NCBI RefSeq assembly: GCF_016834655.1
Contig: NZ_JAENHP010000001.1
Location: 310,001 to 374,000 of the forward strand
Direction of reading: 5' to 3'
Length of the DNA stretch: 64,000 bases
Source of the DNA: Paractinoplanes ovalisporus
GTDB lineage: Bacteria; Actinomycetota; Actinomycetes; Mycobacteriales; Micromonosporaceae
Part shown: piece after piece, positions 32,210 to 40,698 of the stretch
Layout of the letters: each line of letters starts with the position of its first letter
How positions within the stretch are numbered: the stretch's first letter is position 1
Program-made: the position numbers and the translations under genes
Notes under the pieces: model-generated
Seen by the model: only the letters and a program-made list of their open reading frames with translations
Databases searched by the model: none
Told to the model about the DNA's origin: nothing

Positions 32210-32617
32210 ATGGCGGGCATGGTCCTCGCCGTCGTCCTCGCGCTCATCGGTGCGTTCGTGATCTATCGCGGCGTACGGGAAATGATGCATCTGCGTCGCC
32301 TGCGTAGTGAGGGCCGGCAGACGTACGGGCGGGTCACGGGTCATCATCGGCGCACGAGCGGCAGCCGGTCGGTGGTCGTGAGCTGGACCGACGATTACGG
32401 CGCGACCCATGAGCTCACCAGCAACCTGTCGTCCTCGAAGCCGACGATGGAGATCGGGGAGACGGTGACCGTGCGCTACCTGGCCGGTGACACAGCGAGC
32501 GCCTGGATCGACGAGCGGCGCGAGAACGTCCGCAGCCTGTTGCTCACACTCATCCTGGGGCTGGGCTTCACCGCCGCCGGGGCGACGCTCGCGGTCAAGT
32601 CCGTCACGGGCAGCTGA
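32210..32617 (+). CDS. DUF3592 membrane protein
   Basis: The 135-residue protein has one N-terminal membrane helix (VLAVVLALIGAFVIYRG), a central beta-rich DUF3592 domain (QTYGRVTGHHRRTSGSRSVVVSWTDDYG, IGETVTVRYLAGDTASAWID) and a second C-terminal helix (LLLTLILGLGFTAAGATLAV). This layout is typical of DUF3592 proteins, whose function is not known. ATG 32210 follows a GGGTGAT site. Its stop codon lies in the first unit of tandem array C. Confidence 0.8.
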   Translation: MAGMVLAVVLALIGAFVIYRGVREMMHLRRLRSEGRQTYGRVTGHHRRTSGSRSVVVSWTDDYGATHELTSNLSSSKPTMEIGETVTVRYLAGDTASAWIDERRENVRSLLLTLILGLGFTAAGATLAVKSVTGS

Positions 32618-33245
32618 CAGCGTGGCCCGCGCTCACTGACGAGCAGCTGACAACAGCGCCGCGCTCACAAACGAGCAGATGAGGACATACGGCGCCACGC
32701 TCACAAACAAGCAGCTGACAACAGCGCCACGCTCACAAACGAGCAGATGAGGACATACGGCGCCACGCTCACAAACAAGCAGCTGACAACAGCGCCACGC
32801 TCACAAACGAGCAGCTGACAACAGCGCCGCGCGCACGAACGAGCAGTTGAGACAGACGGCGCCACGCTCGCAAACGAGCAGCTGACAACAGCACCGCACT
32901 AACGAACGAGCAGTTGAGGACGACGCCGCGCTCACGAACGAGCAGCTGACGACAACACCACGCTCACAAGAAAGCAGCTGAAGACGGCACCGCACTCACA
33001 AACGAGCAGCTGAAGACGGCAACGCACTCACAAACGAGCAGCTGAAGACGGCGCCGCGCTCACGAACGAGCAGCTGACGACAACACCACGCTCACAAGCA
33101 AGCAGCTGAAGGCAACGCCGCGCTGAGAACGAACAGTTGAGGACGGCGCCGCGCTCATGGACGAGCAGTTGAAGGCGACGCCTGCGCGTTTGAACGAGCG
33201 GTTGCAGGCGACGCCTGCGCGTTTGAACGAGCGGTTGAGGGGCGA
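32610..33245. repeat. Tandem array C: about 20 units of 31-36 bp, mostly 32 bp
   Basis: Units open with GAGCAGCTGA or AAGCAGCTGA and close with CGCTCACAAAC. The first degenerate unit includes the AGC-TGA end of the DUF3592 gene. The last merges with the 3' end of the convergent antiporter gene, where GAGCGGCTGACC is coding on the other strand. Two 36-bp variants alternate with 32-bp units near 32680-32790, showing duplication of a pair. No unique spacers, so it is not a CRISPR. No gene was found inside. Confidence 0.9.
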
Positions 33246-33252
33246 CGGCCGT

Positions 33253-34912
33253 TCATGAGCGGCTGACCAGGAACTGGCCGCGCATCTCGATGTCGATCTG
33301 GGACGCGTCCAGGTTGGCCAAGGCCAGCTCCAGGACGTCGGCGTCGAACGTGCCGTTGTCGCGGGCGTCCAGCAGGGCGGTGCGCTGAGCGTCGAGGACC
33401 TCCAGGCGATGCCGGCGGTTGGCGTCGAAGTCGTTCGGGTCGGGCGGCTCGGGAACGGCCGAGGCGCTCACCCGCATGAGCTCGAAGATGCGGTCGCGTT
33501 CGGCTCGGGAACGGGCGGCCGCTGCCTCCGGGTCCGGCTCCGGGGTGATCCGGCGCAGCAGCGGGCCGATCGTGCCGCCCTGGACGAGCAGCGACATCAC
33601 CGCCACCGCGAACGCGATCAGCACCAGCATGGAACGCTGCGGGGTGTCCTCGGGGAGCGACTGGGCGGCGGCCACGGTGACCGCGCCGCGCATGCCGGCC
33701 CACACCACCGTCAGGCCCTCGCGCCAGCCCAGCGGCTCGCGCAGGAAGTATTCGATGGTGGCCAGGAAACGGGTCATCCGCAGCGCGAAACGGTCCAGGT
33801 CCTTCTGCGAGGCGGGGCGCCCGCGGTGGCTCATCCGCTGCAGCGTCTCCTGCTTGCCCTCGGGGGTGGTCATCCGTTCCTGCATGTCCTGGATCCGGCC
33901 CTGCATGGAGGCGTTCTGGCGAGCCCGGACGGCCAGGACGCCGAGGAGCGGAGCCACGTAGGCGGCCCGCACCAGCACGGTCAGGGCGAGCGCGCCGGCC
34001 GCGATGAGCACGGCGGGGGCGACCGGTGTGGTCCTGTTCGACGTTCTCGACGATGTGTTTGATCTGCAGGCCCATCGTCAGGAAGACGGCGCCCTCCAGG
34101 ACGAGCTCGACCGTACGCCAGTTCTGTGAGTCGGAGAGGCGGTTGCGGGCGGACAGGTCGCGCGGCGCGCGGACGCCGGTGAACAGGCCAGCTACGACGG
34201 CGGCGACCAGGCCGGAGGCGCCGAGCAGGGTGGCGGGCACGGCGGCGGCGAACGGGACCGTGAACGAGATGACGGTGTTGACGGTCGAGTCGGTCACGCG
34301 GCGGCGGATCAGCAGGTTGAACCGCCCGACCAGCCAGCCGACCAGGCTCGCGGCCACCACCGACCAGGCGAACGTGCCGAGGGCGCTCCAGAACGAGAAC
34401 ATCGCGGCCGAGGCGACGATCGCCGTCCGCAGCAGGACGAGGGCGGTGGCGTCGTTGAGCAGGCCCTCGCCGTCGAGCATCGCCACTACCCGCTGTGACA
34501 CCGGTGTCTGCTTGATGATCGAGGTGGCGACGGCGTCGGTCGGGCTGACGATCGCGCCCAGGGCGACGCCCCACGCGAAGCCCAGGTCGGGCACGGCCAG
34601 GTGGAAGAAAAGACCAAGGGCGAGCGCGCTGCCGACCACCAGCACGACGGACAGGCCGCCGATGGCGCCGAACTCGCGGCGGAAGTTCATCGCCGGCATC
34701 GCCACCGCCGACGAGTAGAGCAGCGGCGGCAGGACGCCCTCGAGAATCCATTCGGGCTCGATGTGCACCGCCGAGAAGACCGGCAGGAAGCTCGCCCCGA
34801 CCCCGATCGCGACCAGCACCAGCGGGGAGGCGATGCCCAGGCGGGGACCGACGACGGTCGCGGCGGCGATCACGACGAGCGCGGTCACCCCGACCACGAG
34901 CAGTTCGGTCAC
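33253..34912 (-). pseudogene. CPA1-type Na+/H+ antiporter, split by a frameshift
   Basis: The first part, from GTG 34912 to about 34020, has about ten membrane helices and the family motifs GAIVSPTDAVATS and LDGEGLLNDATALVLLR. The frame is then lost. The continuation (LIAAGALALTVLVRAAYVAPLL to FLVSRS, ending at 33253) lies in the next frame and holds the last helices (WAGMRGAVTVAAAQSLP) and a cytoplasmic tail. The switch falls at a run of five C/G at about 34013-34017; removing one base restores a single protein of about 550 residues. It could be a real mutation or a sequencing error. The intact form would exchange Na+ or K+ for H+. Confidence 0.8.
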
Positions 34913-34967
34913 GTTCCCAGACTCGCAGCAAGCGGCGCCCGGCGATCGTAATGTCGGCAATCTGGGC

Positions 34968-35193
34968 CGTACAGCCAAAGCGCCATCCAGGCCGCACCGC
35001 CAAAACACCATCCCGGCCACACCGCCAAAACACCATCCCGGCCACACCGCCAAAACACCATCCCGGCCACACCGCCAAAACACCATCCCGGCCACACCGC
35101 CAAAACACCATCCCGGCCACACCGCCAAAACACCATCCCGGCCGCGCCGCGAAACGCCATCCCGGCCAGGCCGCGAAAAGAGCATCTGGCCGC
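34968..35193. repeat. Tandem array D: about nine units of 25 bp
   Basis: Six nearly identical 25-bp units with the core CGCCAAAACACCATCCCGGC are flanked by three degenerate ones. The array fills most of the 351-bp divergent region between the antiporter start (34912) and the GH3 start (35264). Near-identity of the central units implies recent expansion. It lies upstream of both promoters and so could affect their spacing or structure. Confidence 0.9.
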
Positions 35194-35208
35194 TCCGGCG
35201 AACCGGAG

Positions 35209-35232
35209 TATCATTCGCTTACACGTGTAAGC
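35209..35232 (+). promoter_or_regulatory. Promoter -10 and perfect 16-bp operator of the GH3 gene
   Basis: TATCAT (35209-35214) is a good -10 box. The perfect palindrome GCTTACACGTGTAAGC (35217-35232), with a central CG, overlaps the expected transcription start. Its form suits a LacI-family repressor. The start codon lies 31 bp downstream. The LacI gene at 56016 is not adjacent, so the regulator is unknown. Confidence 0.6.
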
Positions 35233-35263
35233 CACCCGCACGTCGGTCAACCAGGGAGATCGC

Positions 35264-37459
35264 ATGAAAGACGTCGACGACCTGCTCGCGCGCATGTCAC
35301 CCGAGGAGAAGGCGGCCCAGCTGACGCAGTTCTTCTACTTCAAGCTGCCGGCCGAGGCCGCCAAGCCCGATCCGGCCCTCGGGTTCGACAGCGAGGCCCA
35401 GCCGCGGGCGGTCGAGGAGTCGCTGAGGACCGGCGGCGCGGGCTCGCTGCTCTTCGTCACCGACCCGGCCGAGATCAACCGGTTGCAGCGCCTGGCGATC
35501 GAGGGCAACCCGCACGGCGTGCCGCTGCTGTTCGGCTTCGACGTCATCCACGGCCTGCGCACCATCTTCCCGGTGCCGATCGCGATGGCCGCCTCGTGGG
35601 ACCCCGAGACCATCGAGCGCGGGCAGGCGGTGGCCGCCCGCGAGGCCCGGGCCGTGGGCATCCACTGGACGTTCGCCCCGATGGTCGACATCGCCCGCGA
35701 CCCGCGCTGGGGCCGCATCGTCGAGGGGGCCGGCGAAGACCCGTACCTCGGCGCGGTCGTCGCGGCTGCCCAAGTGCGCGGCTTCCAGAACGACAACGGG
35801 GTCATCGCCGGCCCCAAGCACTTCGCGGGATACGGCGCGGCGATCGGCGGCCGCGACTACGACCAGGCCGACATCTCCGACCACGAGCTCTGGAACGTCT
35901 ATTTCCCGCCGTTCCAGGCCGCGGTCGAGGCCGGCGCCGGCAACGTCATGACGGCGTACATGAACCTCAACGGTGTGCCCGCCTCGGCCAGCCACTGGCT
36001 GTTCACCGAGGTGCTGCGGGACACGTGGGGCTTCGACGGCTTCGTGGTGACCGACGCCAACGCCGCCCGCAACCTGGTCACCCACGGCTACGCACGTGAC
36101 CTGGCCGAGGCCGGTGCCCGGGCGGTGACGGCGGGCGTAGACATGGAGATGGCGATCAGCGACCCGGCGTACGCCCACCTGGCCGGCAACGTCGACGTCG
36201 AGGTGCTCGACCAGCGGGCCCGCAAGGTCCTGGAGGCCAAGGCCAAGCTGGGGCTCTTCGACAACCCGTACGTGGATGAGGACAACGCCCGCCAGGTGCT
36301 GGCCGACCCCGCGCACCGCGACGTGGCCCGAGTGGCCGCCCAGCGCTCGGCGGTGCTGCTGCGCAACGAGGGCGACCTGCTCCCCCTCGACGCCGGCACG
36401 CTGGGTTCGATCGCCGTCATCGGCCCGCTCGCCGACTCGCGGCGCGACACGCTCGGCCCGTGGGTGTTCGACTACGACCTGTCCGAGACCGTCACCGTGC
36501 TCGACGGTGTGCGCCAGGCGGCCGGCGACCGCCTGCGGGTCGACTACGCCCAGGGCATCCCGGTGGCGCAGCGGACGTTCCCGTCGATGTTCGACATGTT
36601 CGGCGGCAACGCCCCGAGCGACCCCGAGGGCTTCGACCCCGAGGCCGCCTTCGCCGAGGCCGTCACCAAGGCCACCGCGGCCGACGTCGCGGTGGTGGTG
36701 CTCGGCGAGTGGCAGAACATGATCGGTGAGGCGGCGTCACGCTCGTCGCTGGAGCTGCCCGGCCGCCAGCTCGACCTGCTCAAGGCGATCGTGGCCACCG
36801 GCACCCCGACCGTCCTGCTGGTGATGAACGGCCGCCCGCTCGACCTGCGCTGGGCCGCCGAGCACGTGCCGGCGATCCTCGACATCTGGTACCCGGGCAC
36901 GCAGGGCGGCCACGCCGTGGCCGACCTGCTCTTCGGGGCGGTCTCGCCCGGCGGCAAGCTGCCCTTCACATGGCCGCGGACCGTCGGGCAGGTCCCGATG
37001 ATCTATGCGCACACCACCTCGCACGAGCCCGAGAACCAGGCGCGCCGCTACTGGGACGAGGCCAGCACGCCGTTGTTCCCGTTCGGTCACGGCCTGAGCT
37101 ACGCCCGGTTCGGCTTCTCCGGGCTGACGATCGACAACCCTTCCTCCGTACGCGATGAGCCCGTCGCCGTCTCGGTCGAGGTGACCAACGACTCCGATCG
37201 TGAGGCGGCCGAGGTCGTGCAGCTGTATCTGCACCAGCGCCACGGAACGGCGTCCCGGCCCGTACGGGAACTGAAGGGTTTTCAGCGTGTCGTCGTGCCC
37301 GCCCGGTCGAGCCGGCGTGTGGAGTTCACGGTCGGCCCGCAGCAGCGGCGCTACTGGAACGCCGGCGCCCGCGACTGGGTGCTCGACGCGTCCACCTTCG
37401 ACGTGTGGGTGGGCGGCAGCTCGGAGGCCTCGCTGCACGGCACGTTCGAGGTGAGCTGA
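35264..37459 (+). CDS. Glycoside hydrolase family 3 beta-glucosidase (BglX-like)
   Basis: The 731-residue protein has the GH3 N-terminal barrel (1-300; LLFGFDVIHGLRTIFPVP, DPRWGRIVEGAGEDP, GPKHFAGYG) with the nucleophile Asp at D264 in VVTDANA. An alpha/beta sandwich follows (about 340-560; VAVVVLGEW) and a C-terminal fibronectin III-like domain (about 640-731). It hydrolyses beta-linked gluco-oligosaccharides or similar glycosides. There is no signal peptide, so it acts in the cytoplasm on imported sugars. ATG 35264 follows GGGAGA. A strong terminator begins 12 nt after the stop. Confidence 0.93.
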   Translation: MKDVDDLLARMSPEEKAAQLTQFFYFKLPAEAAKPDPALGFDSEAQPRAVEESLRTGGAGSLLFVTDPAEINRLQRLAIEGNPHGVPLLFGFDVIHGLRTIFPVPIAMAASWDPETIERGQAVAAREARAVGIHWTFAPMVDIARDPRWGRIVEGAGEDPYLGAVVAAAQVRGFQNDNGVIAGPKHFAGYGAAIGGRDYDQADISDHELWNVYFPPFQAAVEAGAGNVMTAYMNLNGVPASASHWLFTEVLRDTWGFDGFVVTDANAARNLVTHGYARDLAEAGARAVTAGVDMEMAISDPAYAHLAGNVDVEVLDQRARKVLEAKAKLGLFDNPYVDEDNARQVLADPAHRDVARVAAQRSAVLLRNEGDLLPLDAGTLGSIAVIGPLADSRRDTLGPWVFDYDLSETVTVLDGVRQAAGDRLRVDYAQGIPVAQRTFPSMFDMFGGNAPSDPEGFDPEAAFAEAVTKATAADVAVVVLGEWQNMIGEAASRSSLELPGRQLDLLKAIVATGTPTVLLVMNGRPLDLRWAAEHVPAILDIWYPGTQGGHAVADLLFGAVSPGGKLPFTWPRTVGQVPMIYAHTTSHEPENQARRYWDEASTPLFPFGHGLSYARFGFSGLTIDNPSSVRDEPVAVSVEVTNDSDREAAEVVQLYLHQRHGTASRPVRELKGFQRVVVPARSSRRVEFTVGPQQRRYWNAGARDWVLDASTFDVWVGGSSEASLHGTFEVS

Positions 37460-37470
37460 CCGACCGCGGC

Positions 37471-37503
37471 CTGATGTGTCCCGGCCCGATCGGGACACAT
37501 CAG
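37471..37503. terminator. Hairpin terminator after the GH3 gene
   Basis: CTGATGTGTCCCG and CGGGACACATCAG form a perfect 13-bp stem with a 7-nt loop, 12 nt after the GH3 stop. A U-tract is lacking, as is common in actinobacteria. Confidence 0.75.
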
Positions 37504-37599
37504 GGACAGCGGGAGTGGCACGCAGCCCTGCCCGCCCGGGACGCGCCCATCAGAGAGTTCTCCTCGTCAATGACGCACCAACGAACGAGGAGAACGGCC

Positions 37600-38226
37600 A
37601 TGTCCGTCACCGTCAACCCGGCCCCGGCCCGCACCGACGACCCCACCACCCGAGCCACCGCGACGGCCGTACGCCGTACGGGCTGGCTGGTCGCCGCCGG
37701 CGCCGCCATCTGGGCCGGCGCCACCGCCCTCTACAGCCCGCAGACCACCGACCCGGTCGGCGTCGTGGTCACCGACCTGGGCGCGCTGCCCTTCCAGATC
37801 GGGCTGTTCGCGCTGGTCACCATGCAGCTGCGGACGGCCGCCACCGGCACCTCGCGGGTCGCCCGGGGCATGCTGCGGGTCGAGTACGCGCTTCTCACCC
37901 TGGCCACGCTCTGGACCGTGCTGCACGCCGCCCTGCCCGGCTCTCGGGACGCGGTCTGGATGCACGTGCTGGACATGTTCTGGCCGCTGTCGATGCTCGG
38001 CATGTTCGTGATCGGCGTGAAGATCGCCCTCACCGGCCGCTGGAAGGGCCTGGCCCGTGGGTGGCCGCTGGTCGCCGAGAGCTGGGCCGTGGTCTGCGTC
38101 CCGATCATGGGCATCTTCGGCATGGGGATCGGTCAGATCGCGGCCGTCACCCACCTGCTGATCGGCTACACCACGCTCGGCGTCATCCTGGCCCTGCGCC
38201 CCCACCTGACCGGGGCCCGGGACTGA
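37600..38226 (+). CDS. Polytopic membrane protein, unknown function
   Basis: The 208-residue protein has a disordered N-terminus (1-32) and about five to six membrane helices (WLVAAGAAIWAGATALY, IGLFALVTMQL, LLTLATLWTVLHAAL, LDMFWPLSMLGMFVIGVKIA, VCVPIMGIFGMGIGQIAAV, LIGYTTLGVILAL). No catalytic motif is visible and I do not recognise the family. ATG 37600 follows GAGGAGA. It lies between two strong terminator hairpins, so it is probably transcribed alone. Confidence 0.75.
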   Translation: MSVTVNPAPARTDDPTTRATATAVRRTGWLVAAGAAIWAGATALYSPQTTDPVGVVVTDLGALPFQIGLFALVTMQLRTAATGTSRVARGMLRVEYALLTLATLWTVLHAALPGSRDAVWMHVLDMFWPLSMLGMFVIGVKIALTGRWKGLARGWPLVAESWAVVCVPIMGIFGMGIGQIAAVTHLLIGYTTLGVILALRPHLTGARD

Positions 38227-38251
38227 CCCCGGGCCGGTGCCGCCACCCTCG

Positions 38252-38287
38252 CCGGCGGCCGCCTCCCGATAGGGAGACGGCCGCCGG
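38252..38287. terminator. Hairpin terminator after the 37600 membrane gene
   Basis: CCGGCGGCCG-C-CTCCC pairs with GGGAG-A-CGGCCGCCGG around a GATA loop: a 15-bp stem with one mismatch, 25 nt after the stop. It separates this gene from the PepSY gene. Confidence 0.75.
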
Positions 38288-38370
38288 ATGTGCGCCTGGG
38301 AACTTTCTGACAAGCGGGGACGACCAACGCTTGGTTCCCCGGCTCTCATCCCCCGACCACGAGGTGGCCC

Positions 38371-39783
38371 ATGTCGACCGTCGCCCCACCCACGGCCGTA
38401 CGCCCGGCGCAGAAACCCCGCGACACCCGCACTTTTGGTCCGCTCCTGTTACGCCTGCACTTCTACGCCGGCATCTTCGTCGCGCCGTTCCTGTTCGTAG
38501 CCGCCCTGACCGGGCTCGCCTACACCCTCACCCCGCAGATCGACCAGATTGTGTACGCCGACGAGCTGACCGTGGCGAGCACCGACGGCACACCGAGGCC
38601 GCTGGCCGAGCAGATCACCGCCGCCCGCACCGCGCACCCCGACGGCGAGATCGCGACGATCCGCCCCGGCGAGGGCGACGCCACCACGCAGGTCGACTTC
38701 AACGTGCCCAGCCTCGAGAACGACCGGCAGCACACGGTCTACGTCGACCCGTACACCGCCGAGGTGAAGGGCCAGCTCACCACCTGGTTCTCCTACACGC
38801 CGGTGAAGACCTGGTTCGACGACTTCCACCGCAACCTGCAGCTGGGCGACCTCGGACGGCACTACTCCGAGTTCGCGGCGAGCTGGCTGGCGATCATCGC
38901 GCTGGGCGGGCTCGCCCTCTGGTGGCGACGGCAACGCACCGCCCGCAAGATGCTCACGCCGGAGTTGAGCGCACGAAAAGGCGTACGGCGGACGCGCAGT
39001 TTCCACGCGGCGACGGGCGTCTGGCTCACCGTCGGGCTGCTGTTCCTGGCCGCGACCGGCCTGACGTGGTCGCGCTATGCGGGTGAGAACTTCGGCGCCG
39101 CCCTCGACGCGCTCAACTCGCGTACCCCCACGCTCTCGACCGGCGTCACCGCCCCCGCCGGCGCCCACCACGGCGGTTCCGCCTCGACGGCCGGTTTCGA
39201 TCCGGCCACTGTGGACTCGGTGGTCGCCGTCGCCCGGGACAACGGCCTGGACGGCCCGTTGGAGCTGACCGTCCCCGCCGACGCGACGACGGCGTGGTCG
39301 GTGGCGCAGAACGACGACACCTTTCCCGTACGCAAGGACAAGCTCGCCGTCGACGCCACCTCCCGGACCGTGGTCGACCGGATCGACTTCGCCGACATTC
39401 CCCTGCTGGCCAAGCTGACCAGCCTGGGCGTGTCCGCGCACATGGGCAACCTGTTCGGCCTGGCCAACCAGATCCTGTTGGCGTTGCTGGCGATCGGCCT
39501 GCTGTGCGTGATCGTCTGGGGATACCGGATGTGGTGGCAGCGCCGCCCCACCCGGGCCGGCCGCCGAGCCGTGGTGGGGGCGCCGCCCGCCCGCGGCTCC
39601 TGGCTGCGGATGCCGACCTGGGGCATCGTCGTCGGCGTGCCGGTGGTGTTCGGGCTGGCCTGGGTGGTGCCGATGTTCGGTATTCCGCTGGCCGGTTTCC
39701 TGCTGATCGACATCCTGGTGGGCGCTTATCGAGGCCGGCGGCGACCCGAGATCCCCGTTTCCCCGGCGCCCGCCGGCAGCTGA
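38371..39783 (+). CDS. PepSY-associated transmembrane protein (PiuB-like)
   Basis: The 470-residue protein has four membrane helices arranged as in the PepSY_TM family: LLLRLHFYAGIFVAPFLFVAALTGLAYTL near residue 30, WLAIIALGGLALWW near 173, FHAATGVWLTVGLLFLAATGLTW near 215, and ILLALLAIGLLCVIVWGYRMWW near 370, plus a C-terminal pair. Two extracytoplasmic PepSY regions lie between them. Membrane His residues (LHFYAG, DFHRNL, FHAATG, AHMGN) fit heme or iron reduction roles proposed for PiuB-like proteins. ATG 38371 follows GAGGTGG. It converges with the SDR gene and overlaps it by 58 nt. Confidence 0.87.
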   Translation: MSTVAPPTAVRPAQKPRDTRTFGPLLLRLHFYAGIFVAPFLFVAALTGLAYTLTPQIDQIVYADELTVASTDGTPRPLAEQITAARTAHPDGEIATIRPGEGDATTQVDFNVPSLENDRQHTVYVDPYTAEVKGQLTTWFSYTPVKTWFDDFHRNLQLGDLGRHYSEFAASWLAIIALGGLALWWRRQRTARKMLTPELSARKGVRRTRSFHAATGVWLTVGLLFLAATGLTWSRYAGENFGAALDALNSRTPTLSTGVTAPAGAHHGGSASTAGFDPATVDSVVAVARDNGLDGPLELTVPADATTAWSVAQNDDTFPVRKDKLAVDATSRTVVDRIDFADIPLLAKLTSLGVSAHMGNLFGLANQILLALLAIGLLCVIVWGYRMWWQRRPTRAGRRAVVGAPPARGSWLRMPTWGIVVGVPVVFGLAWVVPMFGIPLAGFLLIDILVGAYRGRRRPEIPVSPAPAGS

Positions 39784-40616
39784 GCCGCTACCGCTGTCGG
39801 GGCAGCAGCCTTGGCGCCGAACGCCTTGACCGACACCGGCTGCCAGTCGCGCCACGTCTGCAGGCGCTCCTCGTACAAGGCCTCGATCACCGGGAACAGC
39901 TTGCCCAGAATCAAGCGCCGAGGCGGATCCGCGGCGTCCACCAGCTCGAGAATCGCGGGCTTGGTGGCGTCCGGATCGCCGACCTCGAACTCGGGCGCGG
40001 TCGCGGCCCGGGCCTCGTCGTAGTCGGCCCGCTCGGCGCTGCGCCGTGAGCCCCGGTCGAGCCAGTCGGTCGCGTACGGGCCGGGCTCGACGCATGTGAC
40101 CCGGATGCCGAAGCCCTCGACCTCCTGCGCGAGGGCCTCCGACAGCCCTTCGAGCGCCCACTTCGAGGCATGGTAGGCGCCGATGCCGGGATATGCCCGG
40201 ACTCCGCCCTCGCTGGTCACCTGCAGCAGGTGCCCGCCGCCCTGTCGGCGCAGGAACGGCAGCGCGGCCTGGGTGACCCAGACGGCGCCGAAGAAGTTCG
40301 TCTCCATCTGCTGCCGCAGCTCGCGTTCGGTCAGCTCCTCGACCATGCCGAAGTGGCCGTAGCCGGCGTTGTTCACGACCACGTCGAGCCGCCCGAACCG
40401 TTGCACCGCATGCTCCACGGCCCCGAACACGCCCTCGCGGTCGGTGACGTCGAGTTCCAGCGGCAGCACCGATTCCCCGAACCGTTCGACGAGGTCCTTC
40501 AGCTTCGTCGTGTCGCGGGCGGTGGCGGCGACCCGGTCACCGCGCTCCAGAGCGGCCTCGGCCCAGAGGCGACCGAACCCGCTCGACGTACCGGTGATGA
40601 ACCAGATTTTGCTCAT
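39726..40616 (-). CDS. Classical SDR oxidoreductase
   Basis: The 296-residue protein is a classical short-chain dehydrogenase/reductase. It has TGTSSGFG near the N-terminus for NADP(H) binding, NNAG, a catalytic Ser in VTSEGG, and the YHASK catalytic motif. The extra C-terminal 60 residues resemble the actinobacterial 'oxidoreductase, SDR family' group with unknown substrate. ATG 40616 keeps the start MSKIWFITG. It is divergent from a LysR regulator, which probably controls it through the palindrome between them. Confidence 0.9.
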   Translation of the reverse strand: MSKIWFITGTSSGFGRLWAEAALERGDRVAATARDTTKLKDLVERFGESVLPLELDVTDREGVFGAVEHAVQRFGRLDVVVNNAGYGHFGMVEELTERELRQQMETNFFGAVWVTQAALPFLRRQGGGHLLQVTSEGGVRAYPGIGAYHASKWALEGLSEALAQEVEGFGIRVTCVEPGPYATDWLDRGSRRSAERADYDEARAATAPEFEVGDPDATKPAILELVDAADPPRRLILGKLFPVIEALYEERLQTWRDWQPVSVKAFGAKAAAPTAVAAQLPAGAGETGISGRRRPR

Positions 40617-40674
40617 GCGACCCAGTCTTGCGCCGGTTCCGGCATGCCACCAGCGATTGATCGTCAGGTCGGAT

Positions 40675-40689
40675 ATTCCGTACTGGAAT
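40675..40689. promoter_or_regulatory. LysR-type operator between SDR and lysR
   Basis: ATTCC-GTACT-GGAAT is a 15-bp dyad with 5-bp perfect arms, 10 nt before the LysR start and within the 82-bp divergent region. This position and size suit autoregulation by a LysR protein. Confidence 0.55.
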
Positions 40690-40698
40690 ACTGGGGTC

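Noticed and set aside
32610..33245. CRISPR array
   Set aside because: The 31-36 bp units are contiguous with no unique spacers, and no cas genes are present. It is a tandem repeat.
33253..34011. A separate short membrane gene downstream of the antiporter
   Set aside because: Its sequence is the C-terminal third of the same antiporter family, and it begins exactly where the upstream frame is lost.
34968..35193. CRISPR or coding repeat
   Set aside because: The 25-bp units touch each other without spacers; frames crossing them change peptide every unit and have no start signal.
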